64,000 nt of DNA, taken from the NCBI GenBank assembly GCA_902780635.1, contig CACZGH010000001.1, forward strand, positions 277,581 through 341,580, written 5' to 3'. Below, one piece after another: positions 34,632 to 44,200 of the stretch; the first letter of the stretch is position 1, and each line of letters starts with the position of its first letter. The notes below the pieces were generated by a model. That model ran no database searches. It was not told the origin of the DNA and saw only the letters and a program-made list of their open reading frames with translations. The translations under genes and the position numbers were made by a program. This stretch comes from an uncultured Prevotellaceae bacterium. GTDB taxonomy: Bacteria; Bacteroidota; Bacteroidia; Bacteroidales; Bacteroidaceae.

Positions 34632-37045
34632 TTTAGTTGAGAAGGATTGTCCAAATAAGGTGCACCTGTGGCATCCACCCAATTGTAGGTGTTGTCTTGA
34701 GCGATACTAGCAATCCAAAGCGGCTTCCCTGCCACCGTGTTGAAATAGCAGTAGCCGACAGGAAGTCCTGTGCCGAAAGATGCCGCAGAGGCTGATGCTT
34801 GCAACTCTGCTTTCTTACTAATCTCCTCGATGGCATTGGCCTTGTTCAGTCGGTCAGCCTGCATCAGATGGTTGATGTTCGACTTGACATTGTGCGTCTC
34901 GAAGGAGTAGTCATGACCTCCCATGTTCGACACCTCCAGATATATCAAGCGGTTGCCGTTGCTGGTGGCAAACAATGAGGATGCATAGTTGCTGTAGTTG
35001 GCAGGGTCAAGCAAAACGAAAGAACTATCCTCTATACGAATCTTCGGGTCTTCCACACTTGGGCTGTCAGCAAGGCTATCATACTCCTGATTGTGCAGGT
35101 AGATGGCTGCGCCCCATGTGATGAAATTACAATCCTTCACCAGCAGGTTCGACCAGCAATTGGTGCTGATGACGGCACGGCTCTGCTGATTCATACGATA
35201 CACGGTGCCACTTGCCCAATAGCCGATGCTGCCGTCATACCGCTGGCTGTGCTGCATGAACGTGCAGCGTTCTAGATTCAGATTGAACGTGTTCGTATGC
35301 GTGCTGTTCAGGATGCCTCGACCCACCTGCAAGAAGCAGTTGTACAACGTGAGGTTGCCCACACGGAGCAGACCTGTGGCAGGGTCGGTCGATGGTGTTG
35401 ACCGAGAAGTCTTGTACTGGATGATGTTGGGATTGTAGATGGAGTTTTGTATCAGGCGGCTATTCATGATGACATGGTTCTTAGCGAAGCGAGAGTCATT
35501 GCAGTATATCAGGTGCTTGCTGCTATACTTGCCCTGCTCCACGTCAGCACCATCCACCACTAGGTTGCTCACCATCTTCATGAAAAGACCCTCCGACGCT
35601 TTCGACTTCCAATCCTTAATCACTACCTTGTCGGTGATGTGGTATGTACTATCGTTATCAGTGCCATCGATACCGAAGTCATAACCCATGCCTGTCATCT
35701 CCACATTCTCTATGCGCACGTCGCTGCAGTCGAAGATACGGATACCAAACATGTCGGTGTTGGAGAAGCAGAACGGCACACCACTCGCCACGTTACGAAC
35801 TGCGGTGCGCACACCCTTTATCTTCAGGTTCTTCACCACAAAGGAATTGCTCGACACGAACTTCAGCACATTACCAGCAGGGTATGCACTATTCTCCGTC
35901 ACCGAACTGCTGCCCTGAGGCTCTTTGCGTCTGCGTGGGATATAGCAGATGGTGGCACCCTGACCATCAATCACGAAGTTGTCGTAACTGATATCACCTA
36001 TCGGTTTGCACAGGCCGTAGATACGATTACTGCGCAGTCTCATGTTACCATTGTTGGCGGCAAGACAAGCGGCAAAGGCCGTGCTGAAGTCCGTGCAGCA
36101 ACTCAGTGCATCACCCTCAGTGAGTGGCACGATCACACCATTCTCCACCTTCCATTGGATGATGGCTTTCATCATCGACGTGACACTCTCACCCGGAGTG
36201 ATGGAACTATACACCGTGTCCTCCCTCAGCGCACCTTCGTTCTGCCACAAGTAGGAGTTTGTCCAATGCTTGTAGTAGGTGCTGCCAATCTTCAGAAGGA
36301 AGATGTGATTGTCTTGGTCATAGTACACATCCTCAGTGAGCAGTTTCTTCGCATTGGATGTGGTATCCTTCAGACTCTGGGTATAAGTCAGTGCCCCATT
36401 CAGATGCTCCGATGGGTGCAACACCACTGCGGTCGTTCCTGATGGCAGGTCATCCTGCACCACACTTGGGTCGCTGACTCCTGGATTCGATATCTCAGAA
36501 TTGTAACGCACCGTGTTCCAGTTATAGTAGTTCTCCGCATAAACAGGGGCCTCTTCAAGCCAATATTCAGGATAGAGCCTCACATCCGCAGCTTCATCCT
36601 CCCCTCCTTTGGAGGGGCCGGGGGAGGTGTCAGCGTTGGGGGAGGTGTCAGCGCCGGGGGAGGTGTCAGCGCCATTTTCCAATTCACTGACGCGTTCTGC
36701 CAGTGCCTCGATGTCCTGTGTGTTGACATCTACGTCGCCCTGAACAGAGTCAATGGCGTCATACACGGCTTTCGTCGTGGGGGCGTTCATGGAGTCCTTC
36801 GTATCCACGGAAATCTCCGTCTCCAGAGTCATCGGCACATTTTCAGCCGGTGTGTTGATAGGAAGTGCATGGCGGCAATAGAGGGTGCCTTCGATGAAGA
36901 CATCCCTTTTGAACCGCGCGTTTTGCATCACATGTTGTCTTCCACCTACGATGAGGTCATTGTCTATCATCAAGTCTCCTTGCAGGTGACTCAGCCGATA
37001 GGGTGACAACTGTGGGGTTGGTAATTCTTGATTTTGATTTTCCAT
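34619..37045 (-). CDS. phage-like beta-helix spike/fibre protein
   Basis: The 808-residue protein has an N-terminal region typical of structural appendages (repeated short strands, then a predicted trimerising segment with VQGDVDVNTQDIEALAERVSE), a low-complexity stretch of ADTSPG repeats (about residues 126-150), and a long right-handed beta-helix-like region (about 400-770, with NLTLYNCFLQ-type repeats). No signal peptide is present. This is the build of tail spikes that bind or cut surface polysaccharide. It follows the head-tail genes of the operon. The ATG at 37045 was chosen over a TTG at 37096. Both the ADTSPG stretch and the last residues are encoded by the REP family. Confidence 0.78.
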   Translation of the reverse strand: MENQNQELPTPQLSPYRLSHLQGDLMIDNDLIVGGRQHVMQNARFKRDVFIEGTLYCRHALPINTPAENVPMTLETEISVDTKDSMNAPTTKAVYDAIDSVQGDVDVNTQDIEALAERVSELENGADTSPGADTSPNADTSPGPSKGGEDEAADVRLYPEYWLEEAPVYAENYYNWNTVRYNSEISNPGVSDPSVVQDDLPSGTTAVVLHPSEHLNGALTYTQSLKDTTSNAKKLLTEDVYYDQDNHIFLLKIGSTYYKHWTNSYLWQNEGALREDTVYSSITPGESVTSMMKAIIQWKVENGVIVPLTEGDALSCCTDFSTAFAACLAANNGNMRLRSNRIYGLCKPIGDISYDNFVIDGQGATICYIPRRRKEPQGSSSVTENSAYPAGNVLKFVSSNSFVVKNLKIKGVRTAVRNVASGVPFCFSNTDMFGIRIFDCSDVRIENVEMTGMGYDFGIDGTDNDSTYHITDKVVIKDWKSKASEGLFMKMVSNLVVDGADVEQGKYSSKHLIYCNDSRFAKNHVIMNSRLIQNSIYNPNIIQYKTSRSTPSTDPATGLLRVGNLTLYNCFLQVGRGILNSTHTNTFNLNLERCTFMQHSQRYDGSIGYWASGTVYRMNQQSRAVISTNCWSNLLVKDCNFITWGAAIYLHNQEYDSLADSPSVEDPKIRIEDSSFVLLDPANYSNYASSLFATSNGNRLIYLEVSNMGGHDYSFETHNVKSNINHLMQADRLNKANAIEEISKKAELQASASAASFGTGLPVGYCYFNTVAGKPLWIASIAQDNTYNWVDATGAPYLDNPSQLNTSP
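36597..36671. repeat. REP-like element inserted in frame in the spike gene
   Basis: The hairpin CCCCTCC-TTT-GGAGGGG (36601-36617) is followed by three 18-bp units of GGGGGAGGTGTCAGCG type (36618-36671). Eighteen bases is six codons, so the frame is kept and the units read ADTSPG/N. Confidence 0.88.
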
Positions 37046-37104
37046 ATAGTTTGATATTGATTGTCCAAAAAACGTATTACGGAGGTTGACACCCAAGCGT
37101 GCGA

Positions 37105-37716
37105 TTACATATCCGCCCTGGTGGCACCTGAATGGTCAATGGTCAGTTGGGATATTTCTTTCACGATATCATCATAGAGGGCGGTGGGCAAGTCGATGAG
37201 ACCACAAGGATCGAAATGAGGCCACGGCACATAGAGGGCGCGCTGCAATGTGGTGCCTTCACCGGCTGTGGAACTGTAAAGTTCCAACACCGGCCCCTCT
37301 GGATATCTCACCACAACGGCTACAGGACGGTCGGGATTGCCACGAACCCCTGTGAAGGGACTGCTCTGAAGCGCATAGAGAGGATCATCCTCGATGATGA
37401 TATGCGCTGGACGACGCCAGTCGGTCATTCTGACTGACAACAAGCGGAGGAAGTCGGGTGGCAGCCAAAGATATGCCATGCCCTCTCCTTCCTGCCCTTG
37501 CCACGCCAACGCACCATGCAAAGGTTTTGCGGTGTCTATGAGATATGGTGGAGCCAACAAGAGCACTTTCTGTGCCGCCGGGATGACCTGGTGCCGGATG
37601 ATGTCGTCGAGCCGTAATGTCTCGATGTCATCGGCCTCAATCAGAGGCAGGTTGTCGGGGTTGTATCCGAGCCTGGCCCTGACATCGGCCATGATGTGCT
37701 TGATATGATATTTCAT
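37105..37716 (-). CDS. probable head-tail connector protein (phage-like)
   Basis: The 203-residue protein overlaps the preceding gene's stop by 4 nt (ATGA) and lies between the capsid-region genes and the spike, the usual position of a head-tail connector. The sequence (RLGYNPDNLPLIEADDIETL at the start, YLWLPPDFLRLLSVRMTDW in the middle) is mixed alpha/beta with no motif I can name. It ends IVKEISQLTIDHSGATRADM. The call depends on the gene order. Confidence 0.55.
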   Translation of the reverse strand: MKYHIKHIMADVRARLGYNPDNLPLIEADDIETLRLDDIIRHQVIPAAQKVLLLAPPYLIDTAKPLHGALAWQGQEGEGMAYLWLPPDFLRLLSVRMTDWRRPAHIIIEDDPLYALQSSPFTGVRGNPDRPVAVVVRYPEGPVLELYSSTAGEGTTLQRALYVPWPHFDPCGLIDLPTALYDDIVKEISQLTIDHSGATRADM

Positions 37717-38177
37717 TCATATTCAAAATCAAGGAGTTGGGAACGTTGTAACTTGACTGGAGCTGAGGTCTTCCACCGAATGACAAGACCGTTTTGTGCC
37801 GCGGCGGCTTCTATCTGCTCCTTGGTACGCATAGAGGTGCGGCTTACACCATAGGTATCAGCCACATAGTCCTTGGCCTCAGACATGGAGTCGAAGTCGA
37901 GCACGTTGGCGTTATTTGCGGTCTTCTGACTGTCGGAATCTGTTTCAGGGTTTCCATCGTGCCCTACGATAACCAGCGATGGCGGCTGTACCTGCACTGT
38001 GAAAAGCGTGCCGAAGTCACGGTGGTGCTCGATAGCATCCTGCAGGTCAGGGTCATCGGTGACAAACATGCTGCCACCGAGGGTGTATGGCTCAAATCTA
38101 ATGTGCGCTGTTTGTCGGCTCTTGCCTTTTCGCACATTGATCACAATTTCCGTGCTTGAATGATAAGTTTTGAACAT
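37713..38177 (-). CDS. phage-like protein after the capsid gene
   Basis: The 154-residue protein has a beta-rich first half with a TLGGSMFVTDDPDLQDAIEHH stretch, and a C-terminal helical segment, AKDYVADTYGVSRTSMRTK, of a type I recall after capsid genes in Bacteroidetes phages. The function is not known. It starts 85 nt downstream of the capsid gene, with a REP element in between. Confidence 0.6.
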   Translation of the reverse strand: MFKTYHSSTEIVINVRKGKSRQTAHIRFEPYTLGGSMFVTDDPDLQDAIEHHRDFGTLFTVQVQPPSLVIVGHDGNPETDSDSQKTANNANVLDFDSMSEAKDYVADTYGVSRTSMRTKEQIEAAAAQNGLVIRWKTSAPVKLQRSQLLDFEYE

Positions 38178-38229
38178 AGTACATAAAAAAACTGAGAATT
38201 AATACATTGTAATGTGGGAGAGTTGAATC

Positions 38230-38262
38230 CCCTCCCCTTTAGGGGAGGGTTAGGGAGAGATA
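38230..38262. repeat. REP-like GC-rich hairpin between the capsid gene and the next
   Basis: CCCCTCCCCTTTAGGGGAGGGTTAGGG-type sequence. It is the same family as at 34560, 36597 and 49848. Confidence 0.85.
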
Positions 38263-39726
38263 TTACCCTGCCAATGACAGGCGGGCGTGTGCCTTGGCGT
38301 ATCTCAGGTAAAGGCAACTGATCTCCTGAAGCACCACTGCGTCGGTGTTGCGCACACCTGCCTTCTTCAGGTCAAGGATGTTGCGGCTCCAGCTCACATG
38401 GGTCTTCTTGGTCAGGAACTCAGGGTCGAGAGCGAAGGCGCGGTCGGACATGTTGTTCAGATCGAACAACTCATCATGCATGGCGAGAATCTCACCGAAG
38501 TCCGTCTCCCATGACTTAAACTTCAGGTTCCACACCTCCACAGTGTCCTTCAGACGGAACTTGTCGCTCTTGATTTTGGACAGGGCGGCCAGGAAGTCAG
38601 AGCCGCAAAGCAGCACCTTGCGCTTGTTACCGATGCCGGTGCCCACGAAGAGGTCTTTCGAGATGTCCACCAGATCATCGTCCGTCACGATAGTCATGTC
38701 AGCGTCCTCGTCGTAAGTACCCACCTCGATGTCCTTACCGGCTTGCCACCAGATACCTTTCGTAAACCACTGAGACATGCCGTCCTTCGCCTGATGGTTG
38801 ATTTTCGACATGTCGCCGAAGAGGAAGGAGTTCTCCATAGCCAAACGCATGTCATAGATGCTGTCCTCCTCCAAATCCGTGAAGCCCCAGTTCACCTCCT
38901 TGGCGGCAATCTTGTCGAGTGTTGACTGCTCGATCTGCGCCATGAAGTTCTGGCAGTACTGAAGCTCGCTCATCGGGATGTTGTTGAAACGACCCGTCTG
39001 AACATCCAACTCACCGCAGCTCTTACCCATTCGGATCAGAGGGGTGTTGGAGCCGATGGCAGGCACACCGATGGGCTGACCATTGATGATATTGCCATTA
39101 ATGGCGAACACGATGGGCTGACCCTCTGCGGTCTTGCCGCACACACACAACTCCAAATCAGGAGTGCGACGGTCGTTGCGGTTGTAAGCCACACCTTTGT
39201 AGTCAGTGATAGCTTTCACACCCACCACACGGATGGTATCGTCGAGCGTGAACATGTCGGGGTCGGCCACCTGAATGGCGAGTGAGGTGCCGGTGGCAGC
39301 TGTCACGGCAGCGGTCAACTTCGTCTTCACAGGACGTGTGCCCACGCTGTAGTACTTCACCTCGAAGCTCTTGCTCTTCTGAGCAGTGGCATAGCGAGAG
39401 ATCTGGTCGATAGGGGTGGCCATCGGACGAATCTTGGTAATACGCTCATCAATATCCTTCTGATACATCTCAGGGTCTCCTTCCGCACGACCCATGGTCT
39501 CGGTCATGATGCCGTCGGGGTTCGTCGGGTTGGTGGCAGCAGCACCGCCGGAGCGGATAGGCTCCGTTGTTCCCTTGTACGACTCATGTCCGCCCTGCGT
39601 CTTTCCTGCGTCAGGAAGAGCACCGGCAGCGGCCATCAGCACGCCAGCATCAGCACCCAGTGCCATAGCTACTCCGTTGGCCGCAAGGCTGACGAGATTT
39701 TTCACAATCTTGCTTTTCTTTTTCAT
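38263..39726 (-). CDS. major capsid protein, SU10-like (DUF5309 type)
   Basis: The 487-residue protein resembles SU10/HK97-fold capsid proteins. It has an N-terminal extension, then KDIDERITKIRPMATPIDQISRY, a beta-rich centre (KVKYYSVGTRPVKTKLTAAV-like), an inner segment with EVNWGFTDLEEDSIYDMRLAMENSFLFGD, and a C-terminal ILAMHDELFDLNNMSDRAFALD. These match the pattern I know for DUF5309 capsid proteins of Bacteroidetes phages. There is no separate protease or scaffold gene nearby. It is the first gene of the minus-strand operon and has its own promoter. The N-terminal 40 residues are alanine-rich and hydrophobic. Confidence 0.85.
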   Translation of the reverse strand: MKKKSKIVKNLVSLAANGVAMALGADAGVLMAAAGALPDAGKTQGGHESYKGTTEPIRSGGAAATNPTNPDGIMTETMGRAEGDPEMYQKDIDERITKIRPMATPIDQISRYATAQKSKSFEVKYYSVGTRPVKTKLTAAVTAATGTSLAIQVADPDMFTLDDTIRVVGVKAITDYKGVAYNRNDRRTPDLELCVCGKTAEGQPIVFAINGNIINGQPIGVPAIGSNTPLIRMGKSCGELDVQTGRFNNIPMSELQYCQNFMAQIEQSTLDKIAAKEVNWGFTDLEEDSIYDMRLAMENSFLFGDMSKINHQAKDGMSQWFTKGIWWQAGKDIEVGTYDEDADMTIVTDDDLVDISKDLFVGTGIGNKRKVLLCGSDFLAALSKIKSDKFRLKDTVEVWNLKFKSWETDFGEILAMHDELFDLNNMSDRAFALDPEFLTKKTHVSWSRNILDLKKAGVRNTDAVVLQEISCLYLRYAKAHARLSLAG

Positions 39727-39775
39727 TGTCTTTGTTTTTTGAGGTTAATAAATTGGCTTTCGCCGTTTGACAATG

Positions 39776-39783
39776 CAAAAGTA
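39776..39783 (-). promoter_or_regulatory. Bacteroidetes -7 box for the phage-like operon
   Basis: TACTTTTG reads on the minus strand. It would start a transcript about 45 nt before the capsid ATG and drive the seven-gene unit. It is a host-type promoter rather than a phage-specific one. Confidence 0.62.
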
Positions 39784-39883
39784 TAACAACAAAAAATAAG
39801 ACTAATGTCATTTTGAAATGTGTGATTAGTAGACAAGTTGTTTGTTTAGTTGACAAATAGACAAGTTGATGAGTTGACTAGTT

Positions 39884-40536
39884 ATTTGCAAGGTATTCTC
39901 TCATCTCTCGCCAATGTTTGCACTAGAAAGGCGGGCGAAGCCCGATTAAACAATCGCAACTTTGTTGCGTCAACAACCATGCCGACCCTTTGATGGGTCG
40001 AGCATACCTTAATGTACGAGCGACCGGATGGGAGCGGTTGCATCCCTTTCCCTGGAAAGGGGAAGGGCCTTGGGTTGCTAACAGCTTGATATTAAAAAAA
40101 TATAAATAAAAAAGGAGGAAAAAGGCGCTAAAGCACCCACAAGAGGGAAGAAAAAATGTTTAGTAGACTAGTTGTTTGCACAATCAACAACTGAACTTTC
40201 CCACCCTTTCTTATCACGAATTACTGAATTAGAGAATTTTCCTTTATGATGAATTGATAGGAATTTGAGATGAAATGACAAGTCATTTCCTAACTCTATT
40301 GCGTAATATTCGAGTCGCTTGCGACAATAATTCTTCAAATTCTTTTCATCTGCTTATGAATTCTCAAATTACTGCGTTCCTCGTGGGTCTTCGACAAATC
40401 TCGTAAATTCGTGATAAATAGAACTTCGATCAATAATTATTTCCGCAATCAATAATAGCAATCAAAAAAATCCCGCAAGCAGAATGGCTTGCGGGATAAT
40501 TTGTCTCAAATAGCTAGTGCCTATGTAGGCGCAATG
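39884..40536. other. gene-free stretch with clustered hairpins and an inverted repeat
   Basis: No convincing gene was seen here. The first part (39931-40061) has five consecutive short hairpins: CGGGC-GAA-GCCCG, CGCAAC-TTT-GTTGCG, GACCC-GGGTC with outer ATGC/GCAT, GCGACCG-CGGTTGC, and CCCTTTCC-GGAAAGGG. The second part (40211-40417) is bounded by a perfect 12-bp inverted repeat, TTATCACGAATT/AATTCGTGATAA. The last part is the terminator of the gene at 40537. Confidence 0.55.
40463..40497 (-). terminator. Rho-independent terminator for the minus-strand dockerin/LRR operon
   Basis: An 11-bp perfect stem (ATCCCGCAAGC with GCTTGCGGGAT, loop 6) is followed on the minus strand by a run of seven T. 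It lies 40 nt past the stop at 40537. Confidence 0.88.
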
Positions 40537-41199
40537 CTAAATTTTACCTAAGATCTTGTCTACGATCATCAGCACGTCGCTGATATCGATTTGCCCTGTC
40601 TTATCCATGTCGGCGTTAGCGAAGTCAAATGGATTGGGATTCTTACCCAAAATATAGTCGACAGTAACAAGCACATCGGAGATATCGACTACGCCATCAG
40701 CATTGGCATCACCCATCAGCGAACCTGCAGGAATCTCATAGCCAACATTGAACACGACATCTTTCACTTCGATACGCTCACGGTCGGTAGTGACAAAGTA
40801 AGAGTCGATGATCTGACCCTTACCGCCGCGGAAAGTCTGAGAGGCTGTGACGGGAATCTCGATGAGTGCACCACTAGTACCAGCGATGACACCTAATTCG
40901 ACGTCCAGGCCACAGAAGCGGTAGACATTCTCACCCTCATAGGGTTTCTTGACCACGAGCATGCCACTATAACGGTCGGTGAGCACACAGTTGTCCACAT
41001 CCACCGTCAGTCCGTCAGGCAGTTCCACCGTGATCTCAAAAGAGGTGAGATTGTTGGTGGTGTTGGTCAGTTCGAGCGGCATAGTGAGGGTCTCACCCAC
41101 CTTGATGGTGAAGTCGTAGATATTGAGATTCTCTGCTGCCTTGGAGAAACTGGCAAAGCACATCAGTGCCACAGCCAGGAATATGATTTTCTTTCTCAT
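40537..41199 (-). CDS. secreted cohesin-like plus dockerin protein
   Basis: The 220-residue protein has a signal peptide (about 1-21), an N-terminal Ig/cohesin-like beta domain (about 25-155, with the pattern VKVGETLTMPLELTNTTN, FEITVELPDGLTVD and SGALIEIPVTAS) and two C-terminal dockerin repeats (about 160-220, with DISDVLVTVDYILG and DISDVLMIVDKILG). Cohesin domains normally bind dockerins. It lies 8 nt after the large LRR protein gene, so they are one operon, and it ends at a clear terminator. Whether the beta domain is a true cohesin cannot be told by eye. Confidence 0.8.
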   Translation of the reverse strand: MRKKIIFLAVALMCFASFSKAAENLNIYDFTIKVGETLTMPLELTNTTNNLTSFEITVELPDGLTVDVDNCVLTDRYSGMLVVKKPYEGENVYRFCGLDVELGVIAGTSGALIEIPVTASQTFRGGKGQIIDSYFVTTDRERIEVKDVVFNVGYEIPAGSLMGDANADGVVDISDVLVTVDYILGKNPNPFDFANADMDKTGQIDISDVLMIVDKILGKI

Positions 41200-41207
41200 G
41201 TCTCTGA

Positions 41208-44200
41208 TTATTTGATAATTACTTTCTTGCCGTTCAGGATATACACGCCCTTGCCAGGACTGCTCACACGCACACCGCTAAGGTCATAGTAGACACCATC
41301 CTCGCGGGCGCCACTGGTGGCCATCTCCACGATATCGGTAGGAGTGGCAGAGCTGACAGTATCAAAGAGGTGGGTGTTCCCGTCAGTGGTGATGAAGCGG
41401 ATGTTGCTCACAGCCACCTCGTCGGTGTCGGGATTGCCAGCCTGGATATGGAGGAGGGCTCCCTCATGCTCGGCAAACTGTTTGTTGGCCAGTGAGAGGG
41501 CTACGAAGCGCCATGTGCGCTCTCCTATCTGATGATACATCATCTGGTGACCCTTCATACGGGCAGAGAGCTTAGCCATGTTGATGTCAGAGCCTTCTGG
41601 CAGGGTAAGGTCAAACTGGAATGCGGTGTAGGGCATCAGACTGTTGAGGGAGAGTGAGAGGGTGTTGTTGACATCCTTGGTGAGGATGAGCTCCTCGTCG
41701 ACTTCCATCTGAACAGGTGCATAGTTGATGATGACAGCGGCGCGGTCTTCAGCAATCATGTTGACAAGTACCACAGCGTCGGCCACGGTGACATCGTCAT
41801 CCTCGTCGAAGTCGGCGAGATACTGATCGAAGACGTCTGCCGGGGTGTCCACCACAAACTTCACAATATCCACAGCATCGACCATGTCGGCATAGCCGTC
41901 GCCATTGACGTCGCAGTTGGGATACTCCTTAGCAGTGCCGAACTCTTTCCACACGTCCATCTCATTATAACTATCGAGGGTGCCTGCAGGCACATAGAGG
42001 CTCATCTGTGTGAGGTCCATGTCTAAGAACACGGTCTGATAGACGGACAAGAGTCCCAATGATTCATCTCTCTTGCCAATCTTCACCACTTTCAGATTCG
42101 GACAGTCGTTGAATGCCCATCTGGAGATGGAACTGACTGTACCAGGCAGGAAGACATATGGCAAACTGCTGTGACGGAAAGCACCCGTGCCGATAGAGAC
42201 AACATTCTTAGACATCTTGAGGCCCGTCAACTTGCCGGCTCCGGTGAAGGCATAGTCGGAAATGGTCTTTACGGTAGAAGGCATCTCATACTTGCCCTCA
42301 CGGCCAGCGGGATAAGCCACCAGCGTATTCTTGGCCTTGTTAAGCAGCACACCGTTGACGGAGGTATACTTGGTGTTGTCGGCATCCACTTCGATGGACT
42401 CGAGTGATGTGGAGTTAGCGAATACACCGACACCGAGTGTTGCTACCTTAGCAGGCAGCTCTATCTTCTTCAAGCTGGTGCATGAAGAGAAGGCACCTTG
42501 TTCTATCTTGGTGACGCTGCTGGGCAGTTCGATAGCAGTGAGAGCGGTGCAGCCCTGGAAAGCGTTCTCTGCAATAGTGGTGATACCCGTGAAGTATTTC
42601 AGCTCCTCAAACGAGGTAATCTCGGTATTGCTCTCGAAGAGGCCCTCCAATGTGGTCTTCGCAGCTTTGGCTTCGGCCACAATCAGTTCACCGTCGCCAT
42701 TGGTGTCCCAATTCTTCACACAGATGGCTTTGACCTTAGCGTCGGCGAAGTCGATGATGGAAGTGTCGTCGAGGAACTCGCTCATCAGACCGAAGTTTTT
42801 CCATACGGGAGCAGCCTTGTAGGCAGCCACGGTGCCCTTAGGCACGCAGAGCTTAGCATTGGCTACATCGACACCCTCGAAGGTGTTGGCGGGCACTGCA
42901 AGTGGTGTATGCCAACCGACAGTGACAGAGTCGAGTTTGGTACAAGCGCGGAAGGCATTCTGCCCAATGGAAGTGACGGTCTCCGGTATGGTGACAGCAG
43001 CGAGGTTGGCAGCGAGCAGGAAGGCATCCTCGTCAATCTTGGTCACGGCATCTCCGATGACAAACTCAGTGATCAACTTCTTGTTGACGGTGCTGCGCGC
43101 CGGGAACTGCATCAGACGTGTACCGCTCTTGTAGTAGAGCACACCATTCTTGGCACTGTAGTTGGGGTTGTCGGCCACAACTGTGATCTGGGTCATCTTA
43201 GAACATCCCTTGAACGCACCGACACCGATCTTGGTGATACGCTCAGAGATAGACATACTGGTGAAGGAAGTGTAAGCAAAGGCGCTGTCGCCAATCTCAG
43301 TGGTGAGGGTGGTCAGCGACTTGAAAGTACTGTTAGAGAGGGCCGTACCCTGGAAAGCAGAATTGCCGAAGCGAGTACTGTTGGCAGGGATCGTGACAGC
43401 TGTCATGCCCGTGTTCTTGAAGGCGTTGTTGCCAATCTCAGTGAGGCTAGTGAAATACTGCAACTCATCGAAGGTGGTGATAGCCTGTCCGGTAAACACA
43501 TTGCCAAGAGCAGTGACGACAGCAGCCTCGTTGTAACTCAGCTTATTGTCTCCGTCAGTATCCCAAGCGGCAACAGCGAGACGCTCCACATTCTTATCTT
43601 CAAACTCAATAAGAGTGGCGGCATAGTCGTTGATGGTGCCCTCGTGGACGAGCGTGAAGAAATCCCATCCTGTAGCGGCTTTATAAGCAGCGCTGGTGCC
43701 TTCGGGCACGAAGAGCAGACCTTTGGCCTTGCCTGCCTCAGGAGCGACAGCATTGGAGAAGGTGCCGGCAGAGATAGCAAGCGGTGAGGGCCAGGAAACC
43801 TGACATCTTACACCTACTGGCATGCCAGTGAAGGCACCTGCGGTGATACTGGTCACTGTGTTGGGGATGATGATACTCTCAAGGTTGGAACAGCCTGTGA
43901 ATGCATACTGACCCACAGAAGTGACTTTCTCACCCAAAGAGATGGAGGAGATACTGGTACAGTTCTCAAAAGCATACTCGCCGATGGTCTCCACATTGCT
44001 GAAGTTGACACCAGTGACCTTGTCACAACCACTGAAAGCATAACCATAGATGGTCTTCACCTTGGCAGGAATCGTGGTATTGATAGCTTTGTAAGCCGGG
44101 TAGGTGATCAGCACAGTGGTGTCTTTGCTAAAGATGGCGTTGCTGTAAGCTATGAAGTTGGGGTTGGTAGAAGCCACAGTGATCTTGGAGATAGAGGGCA

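Noticed and set aside
35639-36442. 267-codon ORF opposite the spike gene
   Set aside because: It is the antisense frame of a beta-helix gene, rich in His and Val, with no domain.
42498-43787. 429-codon ORF opposite the LRR protein gene
   Set aside because: It is the antisense frame of highly repetitive LRR coding sequence; no promoter, signal or recognisable domain.
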